The position numbers and the translations under genes are program-made. A DNA stretch of 64,000 nucleotides from Hymenopus coronatus (lineage: Eukaryota > Arthropoda > Insecta > Mantodea > Hymenopodidae). The DNA is taken from assembly GCA_030762935.1 (NCBI GenBank), contig CM060883.1, positions 34,371,501-34,435,500 on the forward strand, written 5' to 3'. Of this stretch, positions 42,692 through 53,283 are shown piece by piece. Numbering within the stretch: the first letter of the stretch is position 1; the number at the start of each line of letters is the position of its first letter. The notes below the pieces were generated by a model. The model searched no databases, was not told the DNA's origin, and saw only the letters and a list, made by a program, of their open reading frames with translations.

Positions 42692-42885
42692 CAACATTTG
42701 CATATCTTCTTGCAGAAGAAAGGAGGAAACGTATTGTGGAGTCAAAATGTAGACGAATTGAAAGTATTGACTTTATTTTCACAAACCATTCTTCTAATAT
42801 GGGTTCGGTCAGTTGTAATACATATTGGAAATTACACTAGAGTGTACTATTAAGCCGCTACAAATGCTTACAAAATTGTAACATA
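42692..42885 (+). repeat. Direct repeat S, copy 2
   Basis: Follows the HINE-A 3' end directly (CAACATTTGCATATCTTCTTGC). Slightly diverged from copy 1, for example GGAGTCAAAATGTAGACG against GAGTCAGAAGGTAGGCG. Confidence 0.85.
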
Positions 42886-42927
42886 CAATCTTATCATATC
42901 ATTTCTTAAGAAAATTTCTACTGTTTT

Positions 42928-43160
42928 ATTTTTTCTACTTCGTGTATTAGGTAAGAAAAGTATTGTATTCCATCTAAAATTACACCAGATTTTACTGGAA
43001 ACATACGCTTTCAGAAAAAAATATTTTTACTTTATTTCTAAGTACAAAAACTTTTGTATAACTATGGATGTCGAGACTACAGCGGAAGTACACGTTTTCA
43101 CACTCCCCGAATTCAAAAATAAGAATTTTAGGAAAAATGTCCATGTGTATCTGCCTGTAT
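42928..43160 (-). mobile_element. Two diverged HINE-A 3' fragments
   Basis: First piece at about 42928-43015 (TTTTTTCTACTTCGTG, AAAGTATTGTATTCCATC, ACTGGAAACATACG). A second at about 43024-43160 (TTTTTACTTTATTTC, then ACTCCCCGAATTCAAAAATAAG, AGGAAAAATGTCCATGTGTA). Both run in reverse and lack the hairpin. The second may belong to a related but distinct family. Confidence 0.45.
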
Positions 43161-43524
43161 GTCTGCGAGCACTTTCACATAGATAAGTGCTTCTAAACAT
43201 TGAGATAAGCTAAAAACCAAAAGTTCTAAGCTGCGCATATCTACCCTTTGAAAGTAGCTTGAAAAAGTTGAGCCCTCTTTCACTCCTGATCTGAAGAAAA
43301 GGATCTGCATGAAGATCTCAAAGTTTTAGTTGACGTCTCGATGGATGTTTATCAGTATCTTGTTTCTGGTGGGTAGTAGTGTATCCATAGTTGTATCGAC
43401 ACAAACTCTCCACGATTGCCAAACTAGCCTTTGAATCGATCACGTGATTGCGTTTATTCTCCAGTGAGAGCAAATGCGGCAACCATCTTGCCGATTTCTT
43501 TGTCAGACCGAATTTTGATCCATC

Positions 43525-43730
43525 TTATGATGGGCCTGTGGTGTCAATTGTTTCTTGAAGTTTGGGAAGTTGATCATTCATAACCATTTTGTATATTTTG
43601 TCAAGCACTTCGGAAGAAGTCACTTCTACTGGACGTCCTGAACGATGTTCATCATTTGTAGATGTACGGCCACATTTAAACTTACTTACCCAATTCTTAA
43701 CTGCTGCAAACACAGGAACATATAAGATAT
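43525..43730 (-). pseudogene. Mariner transposase N-terminal fragment
   Basis: The minus frame reads VKNWVSKFKCGRTSTNDEHR, then SGRPVEVTSSEVLDKIYKMV and LPKLQETIDTTG. This is the second helix-turn-helix and linker of mariner transposases (KRGRTSxxDEPRSGRP). There are no catalytic residues or TIRs nearby. This differs in sequence from the transposases at 3 kb and 35 kb, so the window holds at least three mariner-type lineages. Confidence 0.8.
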
Positions 43731-43930
43731 ACCATGACATTTATTCAATTAGGCTTTGATCTGTCTCGGTTTTAAGCCTTAAAACAGAAGTATTTAATCA
43801 CAGCAGGAAAACTAACTTTCTAAAATAAACACACATTTGTCGATTCAATCGCCTATGACAATGAAAGCGGTGATGAATATAGCAGACATTTTAATTACCA
43901 TCTAGTAAAGAGACGACGTTTATTAAAAAC

Positions 43931-44735
43931 ATTTTACATTCTCTAATCCCGTATGTAAAATGCACATAGTGGATAGAGAAGGTATTGCATTTCACTCAAA
44001 AATTCGATACCAAGATTTCACTGGAAATACATGCTTTAGGACCACCTAAATAAAAAAAAAAAGTATTTTCAGAAAAAGATCTATGTGTGTGTGTGTGTCT
44101 GTGCACAGCATAGCTCAAACTAAAAGACAAACTTGGTATTTAAGTTTGGTATCTTCCAAGGATTTAATACGAAAAGTTTCTAGAAAATCCTCCCATCCCA
44201 AACTACAACCCAATACATGAAAAAAATGTCCAAAAATTTTGTTTTTCTTAAAAATGACTAACTTTTTTATTCAAATACCACATATTAAAGCATTTCCATC
44301 ACAAATAAAATATACATCTTGAATTTTATGGAGATAACTTCTTTTATTCTGGATGAATTTTGTTTAACTAGTACACCGTAAAAAAAAAAACAACAAAAAA
44401 GTTTATTACACAAAAAATGTAGATCTCGTTGAAACGCACAATTTATACCATATAATTTTTTTCGTATAGTTGAGCATTTTTAGATAAGCCTTAATAATTA
44501 TTTAAAATAATTAAAACTTTTCACATATGGGAAATTGTGAACTCCTGGCAGTGTATAAAAATGGATTTCATCCACATAGCAACCAGCTTTTAATATCGTT
44601 TTTCCTTTCTGCTTACAAGAAAGCATTTCTGATAATACTTACCTTTATTAGCACGAAGTAGATAGAAGCTTAAGCTTTTTAACAATAATTTGTTACAGAG
44701 ATGTAGAGAAAGCTATGTAAATGGGGCACATCACA
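43931..44735 (-). mobile_element. HINE-A copy (805 bp), diverged
   Basis: 3' end TTTTACATTCTCTAATCCCG with a weakened hairpin (TGCACATAGTGGATAGAGAAGG). 5' end GAGAAAGCTATGTAAATGGGGC then ACATCACATTTTT. The microsatellite is a short GT run at 44083-44098. Its higher divergence suggests an older insertion. Confidence 0.8.
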
Positions 44736-45267
44736 TTTTTCGATGTTAGAATGCCATTTCTTGGACTTTCTAAGAACTTATTGAACTTCCCTAGTATATC
44801 ACAGCAAGAACACTAACATGCAGCAAACACGCACGTGGTACAACACTCTGGTGAAGGACTACGTCTTAATGCCGTAAATCAGCTGGGGATTTAAACTAGC
44901 ATACCGTGCATGCGCCTTTTCTTGCCGGTATTAATCGCGGAAATTGATAATTTCACAGCTCGTAACGCTGGCCTCATGCATAATTCACATGAGACGGAAG
45001 GCTTTTTTAATTTTACCTTTCTCTCATGCTTTAATTTCTTATTTTCTCCTCAACCCCTTTGCTTTCTTGGGAGCTTTTGACTTGCAGATGAAACTAAGGC
45101 GGTAGAAAACATGTAATCTATCATACAAAGTTGAAATAGGTCTCGGACAAGAGAGACAGACAAACATACAGTCATGGTCTGAGATCTACTTTTCTTATTG
45201 TTCTAAAATATCCAAATGACCTTATTTTCATGACTGGAACTAAGTTCTGCAAAGCCAAAGAGAGAGA
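44736..45267. other. No recognisable feature
   Basis: About 530 bp spacer with no supported element. Confidence 0.35.
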
Positions 45268-46146
45268 AAAATAACTCTCTACATCTCTGCAACAAATTAT
45301 TGTTAAAAAGCTTACGATTGTATTTATTTCATGCTAATCGAGAAATAAATAGCAGAAATAGTCTTATTACTTGCTTCATTGTAAGTAGAAGCAAAATAAG
45401 GGAGAAGCATAGGTTAAAGTGATAGTCAAATGTTTTAAGAGCTGTCGTTATGCGATTGTCAATGCAAATCGCTTCTTTGCTTGGCCAGGAGAAGAACAAA
45501 AGAAAAACGGACACTTCAGTCTGAGAAAAATACAAGTACTTCACAATTGAAACTAATAACAAGGAATACCTCGAAAACGGTAAGCTCCATGAAAAAATAT
45601 ACGACATAACTTGTGTATTTTAACAAGATCTACAGTTTTTTTTTTGTATAGTAAGCTTTTGTCTAACTTTTACGGTTTACTAGTTATTCTAAATTAAACA
45701 AAATTCATCCAGAATAAACAGGTTTTTAGAAGCTATTCCCAGAAAATTCAAGATATACATTTTTTTTGTTGAGTAAATATCTTTAATATGCGATATTTTA
45801 ATCAAAATCGTTAGAACCATTTTTAAGAAAAACAAAATGTTCGAAAATTTTTCCATGTAAGGGTTAGTTAGGGGTGCGGGAATTTTCTTGGAAACCTTCG
45901 AGTCGCATCCTTGGAAGATACTAAGCTTAAATACCAAGTTTGGTATTTAACCGTCTTTTCATTTTTGAGCTATGCTGTCCATAGACACACACACACAAAA
46001 ACCTGTTTCTGAAAATGCTTTTTTTTGGATTCAGGGGTTTTTAAACCTGTATTTCCGGTGAAATATCGTCATCAAATTTTTGGGTGGAATACAATATTTC
46101 TCTATCACTGTGTACAATGTACACATGGGGCTAGAGAAAGTAAAAA
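45268..46146 (+). mobile_element. HINE-A copy lacking its first bases, alternative 3' terminus
   Basis: Starts at the subterminal motif (AACTCTCTACATCTCTGC), the first about 25 bp being lost. It ends TGTACACATGGGGCTAGAGAAAGTAAAAAA. The next copy begins one or two bases later. The minus strand at 45689-45937 keeps the shared antisense frame (LSIFQGCDSK, LNFLGIAS). Confidence 0.82.
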
Positions 46147-46147
46147 A

Positions 46148-46930
46148 TCTTATGTGTTCAATTCACACGACTTTCTCTAAATCTCTGCAACATATTATTG
46201 TTAAAAAGTTTATGCTTCTATTTACTTCATGCTAATTGAGAAAAAATTAACAGAAACAGTCTTATTATTTGCTTCCTTGTAAGCAGAAGCAAAATAAGGA
46301 AGTAGCATAGGTTAAAGTGATAGTCAAAAGCTGGTGGCTATGTGACTGATGTTCCTTTGTTTGTATGGACACGAGTTGAAACAATGCTGCACGTTGAAAA
46401 CAACCTATCGTACGCTCATTCTTTACTGTAATGCACCTGAGATGATAATAATGAATATTTTGTCTACGGACTTGCATTTTTCTCATTTATTTCACAATAT
46501 TTCCTTGAAACATCTTCCAGCTAGAATCAGATCCTTATGATTTCAAGTTGTACATGATATCCTACCCACTCGTAGTACATTACATCAAATTCATCTCACT
46601 GATTCTAGTAAGTGCCCGAAATGCAACGGAGAAGACACATTAAAACATAGGCTGTATGAATGTTCTGTTGTACAAGAAATTAAGATTCACTTTATGGATT
46701 CCAAATATACTTAAATACCAAGTCTGGTATTCAACATTCTTTTCGTTTTTGAGCTATGCTGCCTACAGACACACACATTCACACAGACAGACACACACGG
46801 ACATTTTTCCAAAAATGCTTTTTTTGGATTCAGGAAGTCTCAAAACATGTATTTCCGGTGAAATCTCGGTATAGAATTTTTGGGTGCAATACAATACCTT
46901 CTCTATGCACTACGTGTAGAGAAAGTAAAA
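46148..46930 (+). mobile_element. HINE-A chimera: LINE fragment replaces its middle
   Basis: Forward 5' end at 46148 (TCTTATGTGTTCAATTCACA, GACTTTCTCTAAATC) runs to about 46378. About 330 bp of non-LTR sequence follows. From 46712 the family 3' third resumes (AAATACCAAGTCTGGTATT, CACACACATTCACACAG) to a normal end CTCTATGCACTACGTGTAGAGAAAGTAAAAC. The HINE-A segment that should lie between about base 230 and base 600 is missing, so this is a replacement, not a simple insertion. Confidence 0.78.
46388..46710 (+). pseudogene. Non-LTR ORF2 C-terminal zinc-knuckle fragment
   Basis: The plus frame includes HNISLKHLPARIRSL, a stop, then FQVVHDILPTRSTLHQIHL and CPKCNGEDTLKHRLYECSVV. The pattern F.viHDIlPT...LH.I...C..C...DTl.HRl.eC is a known C-terminal tail of several non-LTR retrotransposons. 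It has one in-frame stop and no RT catalytic core. It lies inside a HINE-A copy and differs from the knuckle at 10.6 kb. Confidence 0.72.
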
Positions 46931-47490
46931 CAGCGAAAGAACAGAAAACACTAGATATCACACCCTTTTACAACCTGATACAAATATTTACACTTATTGA
47001 CATCCCACCTTGTTAAGTGTATAGGTATATTCAGTAACTAATTGTCAAGTGCTGCAAGAACAATTGTTGTGAACAAAGAGCAAACGGAGATTATCTAACT
47101 TTAGTGAGATAGGAACGGGTTTACATCGGTTTTGCCTTGACGTAGGTTTTGAAAGTATTGTGCAACATAGAAGATGCTTACAGTACAGAAAGTGGATAAA
47201 AAGTGTCTCCTTCTAAAGAAGGTACAAAGAGGATTTTATTCTGTTTCCATAAATCAACAATGACATCACAATCTACTTAAGCCTGCAAATATTGGAAATG
47301 TCTATAAAGCTGAAGAGGGCAAGAACAATCCACAACGACTCTGCTGGAATAAATCCAGCCTTCTCTCTTGGTTGAGCTTCTGCTCGGATTTCGTACGTAA
47401 TCCGTCTGGAGCGTATTAACTTCTGATATTATGGCAATATATCGGATTTAAACAACTACAACACCTACATACATTTTCAGTAAATATTTA
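46931..47490. other. No recognisable feature
   Basis: About 560 bp of unassigned sequence before the simple-sequence block. Confidence 0.35.
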
Positions 47491-47529
47491 TTGCAATCTT
47501 ATTTCAAAAAGGGACGTAGCATTTCAATA

Positions 47530-47536
47530 TTATTAC

Positions 47537-47590
<54 letters not shown>

Positions 47591-48865
47591 CATTATATTT
47601 TTGTTATTATACTTTTTGTTATTATTATACTTTTTGTTATTATTATACTTTATATTATTATTTTATTATTATACTCTTTGTTATTGTTATACATTTTGTT
47701 ATTGTTATACCTTTTGTTATTGTTATACCTTTTGTTATTGTTATACCTTTTGTTATAGTTATACCTTTTGTTATTGTTATACCTTTTGTTATTGTTATAC
47801 CTTTTGTTATTGTTATACCTTTTGTTATTGTTATACCTTTTGTTATTGTTATACCTTTTGTTATTGTTATACCCTTTGTTATTGTTATACCCTTTGTTAT
47901 TGTTATACCCTTTGTTGTTATTATACCTTTTGTTGTTATTATACCTTTTGTTGTTATTATACCTTTTGTTATTATTATACTTTTTGTTATTATTATACTT
48001 TTTGTTATTATTATACTTTTTGTTATTATTATACTTTTTGTTATTATTATACTTTTTGTTATCATTTGTATTATCACTTTTACTATCATTTTTAGTATCA
48101 TTTTTATTTTTGTTGCTTTTATTTTCTATTTTTAGTCTTTTTATTTTTATTATCTTTATTATCTTTATTTTATTATCTTTATCTTTATTATCTTTATCTT
48201 TATTATCTTTATCTTTATTATCATTATCTGTATTATCATTATCTTTATTATCTTTATCTTTATTATCTTTATCTTTATTATCTTTATCTTTATTATCTTT
48301 ATCTTTATTATCTTTATCTTTATTATCTTTATCTTTATTATCTTTATCTTTATTATCTTTATCTTTATTATCTTTATCTTTATTATCTTTATCGTTATTA
48401 TCTTTATCGTTATTATCTTTATCGTTATTATCTTTATCGTTATTATCTTTATCTTTATTATCTTTATCTTTATTATCTTTATCTTTATTATCTTTATCTT
48501 TATTATCTTTATCTTTATTATCTTTATCTTTATTATCTTTGTTTTATTGTTTTTGTTTTTATTGTTTTTGTTTTTATTTTTATTATTATTTTTATTTTTT
48601 TTATTATTTTTTTATTATTATTTTTATCATTATTATTATTTTTATTATTATTTTTATTTTTATTATTATTTTTATTTTTATTATTATTTTTATTTTATTA
48701 TTATTGTTTTTATTATTATTGTTTTTATTATTATTGTTTTTATTATTACTATTTTTATTATTATATTTTTATTATTATATTTTTATTATTACATTTTTAT
48801 TAATACTATTTTTATTATTTTATTACTCTCGTTATCGTTATCATTATCATCATCATTATTAAGGA
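47530..48865. repeat. 1.3-kb mosaic simple-sequence satellite
   Basis: Four successive blocks. (TTA)n at about 47530-47596. An 18-bp unit TGTTATTGTTATACCTTT and its derivatives at about 47600-48065. A 15-bp unit TTATCTTTATCTTTA at about 48130-48540. TTTTTATTATTA-type repeats to 48865. All are T-rich on the plus strand and look derived from one another by point changes and expansion. Frames of up to 364 codons cross this block only because the units are multiples of three without stops. Confidence 0.97.
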
Positions 48866-49939
48866 AATCTGTTATGATTGCAGTTCTGATGATATGAATA
48901 TTAATCCAAAGTGCTGACACCTTGAAAATGAAATAGTATTCCAACTATTAAGTAATCTTTCACATGTACTTTTCGGGACAATTCAGCTGCACTATTAAAG
49001 TGCCAACGAAATGACCGAGATTAGGCAATTTCAGCAAATTGCGGTCATCTGACTGGAGCGATATTGTCGGAACATCTTATCAAAGCTGATGTTCATTTCT
49101 TTGAAATCTTGTCGCACCTGACGTTCGTTTGTTTAATCTCATGTCATGGTTATTGGTAACGGGCAGCCAACCTTCACTTTTAATAACTGTCAGTTCCCTA
49201 ATTGTCAGTTGCAATGTTTACTTAAAGCTTTATTCAGTGCGTAATGTATTTAGCTAAAAAAGGATTGAAAATAATCATTATTTGTATTTCTTATGTACGA
49301 GATGAGCGCATTAACCTAAAATAAAATGTCATTTGTTTCCATTTCATGTATTACTAATTATTAAAAAGTGAAATAAAATAATATTTCTCTATTTCTATTG
49401 TGGCTATCGATAATCGTGCATTGGGTGTAGACACGGTCGGCCATATCATAATTCAGAAGGCAGTGAAAAAAGAAAAAAAAAAAAAAAAAAAAAAAACATT
49501 CGGTAAATAAACATGGTCGAATGCGTCATCTGCCATTTTAAGAACTAAGGTATTACAATCGTAACCTGGTAAAATCTCCCTTCCTATAATTTTATAAGTT
49601 ATTCATAATCTATTTCGCTGAATTGTCTTATCAAATACAACTCGTGTTTTCATCTCTTAGGACAAATCCCTCCGGTCGTGAATTATCGACAACATGGTAA
49701 CACTCGTGCTATTACTTTTGATAATATGCGCCTTCAAACTTTGGATCTAATTTAAATTCTACCCTCCAATGAGTGTTGAAAGGCACTTAATTCTGAATCT
49801 GTGGAAGTATTTGCAGTCTAAGGCCAAAAATTGTGTAATATTTCAATTATTATTTATACTGACTTTGTTGTTTTTCTTGTTTAACTCTTTTCATTATTCT
49901 TTTTTGAAACTTACAAAAACTTCAGACGTGATCCTTGCA
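48866..49939. other. No recognisable feature
   Basis: About 1.07 kb, including an A run at 49469-49496. No supported gene or element. Confidence 0.35.
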
Positions 49940-50060
49940 CATGACTTTCTCTACCTATTTTAACGATTTTGATTAAAATACCGTGTGTTCAAGATATGTA
50001 TATGACAAAGTGTATATCCGGAATTTTCTGAAAATAGTTTGTGAAGACCTCTTAAGTGCT
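49940..50060. mobile_element. Rearranged HINE-A scrap
   Basis: A forward subterminal motif (CACATGACTTTCTCTAC) is fused directly to a reversed middle segment (TTAACGATTTTGATTAAAATACC, then GGAATTTTCTGAAAATAG). An opposed-orientation junction in 120 bp, like the junctions at 4.7-6.5 and 41.5-42.6 kb. Confidence 0.6.
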
Positions 50061-50319
50061 AAGAGCGCAATTGAGCACAAGTTCCACAAAAGACTCCAAC
50101 GCCATCCCGCCGCCAAGAGCTGTATTTAAAGTAACCACCACGGAAGGGCGCCAGCACCGCAATCCTCACCAACACTTACAACCCTGAAAGAGATAGGTTG
50201 GAATGAAATGGATCTGAGAGGAAGGAACAGGAATTTCGGACGGATGAAGAAACCTCTCCAGCATTCACCAGATGACCCAGAAACCCCCCCCCCCCCCAAA
50301 TGCATGGCTCAGAAATGGA

Positions 50320-50578
50320 AATGGAGTTTTATTATTTATGGACGCACTTTAACTGCTGTGGTTCTCAGCGTGAAAAGACCGCTTAATTTTACTCAGGCTT
50401 GAGGTTGTTTTACGTGCTGTAAATCTACGCCACGGGACCAACGGTTCACTTTCCCTTCTGAAGGAAGCGATGCTAAGTATTTTTACGCCCGAAAAAGTTC
50501 ATAATTCTCCGACGTGTATGAATCCGCGACCTTGGGTAAATGGAGTTAGCATGGCAACCATTACACCACGGAGGACGA
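50320..50578 (-). mobile_element. tRNA-derived SINE (family C)
   Basis: TTATTTATGGACGCACTTTAACTGC, GTTCTCAGCGTGAAAAGACCGC and GAAGGAAGCGATGCTAAG in the body. Head on the minus strand TCCTCCGTGGTGTAATGGTTGCC. A short deletion removes the CATTCTATATTGGGCG block. A C run (about 50285-50297) lies just outside. Confidence 0.82.
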
Positions 50579-50774
50579 AAAACGAACTAGCTCTGGGATG
50601 AAACAAATTGTTGTGTCAATTATCGTTAATACAAATAGGTGTATTTTGCACAATATCTTTCAATACGTATAGGCTGTGACAGTCGCACCTGCTCCTCGCT
50701 ACCTCTATTTTGTATTATTATTATTATTATTACTATTATGCTTTAAAATATTATATTATTCATATTTTATATGT
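50579..50774. other. No recognisable feature
   Basis: Short spacer containing a small ATT repeat near 50713-50735. Confidence 0.3.
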
Positions 50775-50820
50775 TTATTTTCTCTACACATACTATGTGC
50801 TGTGGTCAGAGAAATTCACC
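50775..50820 (-). mobile_element. HINE-A 3'-terminal stub
   Basis: TTTATTTTCTCTACACATACTATGTGCTGTGGTCAGAG is a reversed hairpin end only. The rest of the element is absent. Confidence 0.5.
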
Positions 50821-50919
50821 AAATTCTGAAGATTTAACCCAGAAAATTTGAGCTCATCTCTCATAAAAATCGGAATAATATTTTTTTCCTATTTCCACAT
50901 TGAATACAGCATAAAGAAA

Positions 50920-51415
50920 TCTGATGTGTTCCATTCACATGACTTTTCCTACATCTCTGCAACAAATTATTGTTAAAAAGCCTATGCTTCTATTTGATTC
51001 ATGCTAATCGAGAAAAATTAGCAGAAATAATCTTATTACCTGCTTTCCTTATAAGTAGAAGCGAAATAACAAAGTACCATAGATTAAAGTGATAATCAAA
51101 AGCAGGCTGGTGTGTGACTGAAGTTCCTTTGTTGTATGGACACGACAAATTCCTATATGAGCTTTGAAAGCTGAAACCAAAAACAAGGAATATCTCAAAA
51201 TCGATGAACTCCACGAAAAAAAATTACATAGATAAGTGTTTTTTAATGTGCTCTCCATTTTTTGTATGGTAAGTTTTTGTCTATGTCTTACGGTTGAGCA
51301 GTTATGCAAAATTCTGTAAATTTCATCCAGAATAAGGTAGTCTTCAATGGTTATTTCCAGAAAATTCAAAAAATATATTTTATTTGTGACGTATATATCT
51401 TTTATATGACGTATA
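50920..51415 (+). mobile_element. HINE-A 5' half
   Basis: TCTGATGTGTTCCATTCACATGAC start through AAAACAAGGAATATCTCAAAATCG, GTAGTCTTCAATGGTTATTTCC and ATTTTATTTGTGACG, then lost. The break falls near the middle of the element, close to where the palindromic dimer at 41.96 kb is joined. Confidence 0.82.
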
Positions 51416-51904
51416 TATAATAATCATAACCAAAATTTTAAACGTCTTCAACAACAAGAAAAATCAATATTTATTAAAAAGTAATAATCCTAAAAATTGA
51501 TAAATTAAATATCAACCTTCACTTTTACATATTACTATGTTTGTTATACAAGATTCTATGCTTAACAACAAAATATTTCATAGCAATATTTAATGTCTTT
51601 CCAAATAAAATGAACCTTAAATATAACCTTCCTTAAACCTTCTAGCAAATGTCTTACAACTGGCAATAAAGTAAAAGATATAAAATGTGGTCGTAAACAC
51701 AGGTTACACGTGCAGTAAGTGACACTTACTCTCCATTACATTACAGCTTGTAGACATTGGCTTCATTTTTCATAACTTGGACACTTTACGGTTTACACTG
51801 GTAGAAAGAAATAGAACAAGTGAAGCAGACAATAAGTAAACGAAGAACGGGATCATCTTGTTCAATTCCAGCTGTAGCTACACCTTTAAATCAACAATCA
51901 TGAA
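51416..51904. other. No recognisable feature
   Basis: AT-rich spacer leading to a minisatellite. Nothing supported. Confidence 0.35.
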
Positions 51905-52624
51905 AATCATTATCATCATCAAATACAAGGGATATGCTCGTGCCAATCTCATGAAAACTCATTTATATCATCATCAAATACCAGAAATATGCTCGTGCCA
52001 ACCTCCTGAAGGCTCATCATTTTCACCATGATATACAAGAAATATGTTCGTGCCAACCTCATGAAGGTTCATTAATATCACCATCAAATACAAGAGATAT
52101 GCTCGAGCCAGTCCCATGAAAACTCATCATTATCATCCTCAAATACCAGAAATATGTTCGTACCAACCTCAAGAAGGCTCATCATTGTCACCATCAAATA
52201 CAAGGGATATGCTCGTGCCAATCTCATGAAGGCTCATCATTATCACCATCAAATACAAGAGATATGCTCGTGCCAATCTCATGAAGACTCATCAGTATCA
52301 CCATCAAATACAAGAGATATACTCGTGCCAATCTCATGAAGGCTATCATTATCACCATCAAATTCAAGAGATATACTCGTGCCAATCTCATGAAGGCTAT
52401 CATTATCACCATCAAATTCAAGAGCTATACTCGTGCCAATCTCATGAAGGCTATCATTATCACCATCAAATACAAGAGATATGCTCGTGCCAATCTCATG
52501 AAGGCTCATCAGTATCACCATCAAATACAAGAGATATGCTCGTGCCAATCTCATGAAGGCTCATCATTATCACCATCAAATACAAGAGAGATGCTATTCA
52601 GCTCGTGCCAACCTCATTCAGACT
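51905..52624. repeat. Minisatellite with a 55-bp unit, 13 copies
   Basis: Unit pattern: CATCATTATCACCATCAAAT, ACAAGAGATATGCTCGTGCC, AATCTCATGAAGGCT. Thirteen GCTCGTGCC-type words are countable. The right-hand units are nearly identical and the left-hand ones are diverged (TTCGTACC, CTCGAGCC), so recent expansion was on the right. Some units lack one base (54 bp). Unit sequence is unrelated to the 28-30 kb minisatellite. Confidence 0.95.
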
Positions 52625-52694
52625 AATTTTTCTATGTATAATTTCTTTAAACTTCCGACATAACTTTCTTTTTACCAGCAAATGTACATCGCAT

Positions 52695-53010
52695 ACTCTA
52701 CTAATTACTACCTACGTACTTAGTAGTTAGAAAGGGATTGAATTCTACACAAAAGGTCAATGCCGAAATTTCACCAGAAATACGTGTTTTGAGGACCCAT
52801 GAATACCAATTTAGAAAAAGGTCCAATTGTGTATGTGAACATCATATCTCAAAAACGAAAAGCAGTTTAAATATCAAACTTGAAATTCAGGTATAGTACT
52901 TTCCATGGATGCTACACGAACATTATTAGTTTAATACCCCTTTATATGTAAAAAAAATCGAAAATGTTTATTTTCTTAAAAATGACTAACAATTTTGGAT
53001 GATTATAACA
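52695..53010 (-). mobile_element. HINE-A 3' portion, diverged
   Basis: Hairpin-like CTACTAATTACTACCTACGTACTTAGTAGTTAG, then GGGATTGAATTCTACAC, GAAATTTCACCAGAAATACG, TTAAATATCAAACTTG. The element is lost after about 315 bp. The GT tract is reduced to TGTGTATGTG. Confidence 0.65.
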
Positions 53011-53283
53011 TTTTGACATGAGGAGAGCCTTTTCTTCCGGTACAGTAAAGATGTAACTTGTAATTCACTCTAATGAAATTTTAGTGAGTTTCCTTGATTT
53101 ATATTCATTGTGTTTTCTAAGCTCTGCTCATTATAACATGTTTTTTGTTTTGTTTTTTTGCAAAAAAAAAAGTACGTAAAGGTGCAACCATATTACTAAA
53201 GTATTGCTTTATTGTGTTACTTTATGGATTAAAACGACTCATATAATGCCAATACATGTAATGAGCTACCTTTTTTTTTTTGT

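Noticed and set aside
47768..48862. Open frame of 364 codons rich in Leu and Ser
   Set aside because: It lies wholly in simple-sequence repeats whose unit lengths are multiples of three and lack stops. Equally long frames exist in other phases of the same tract.
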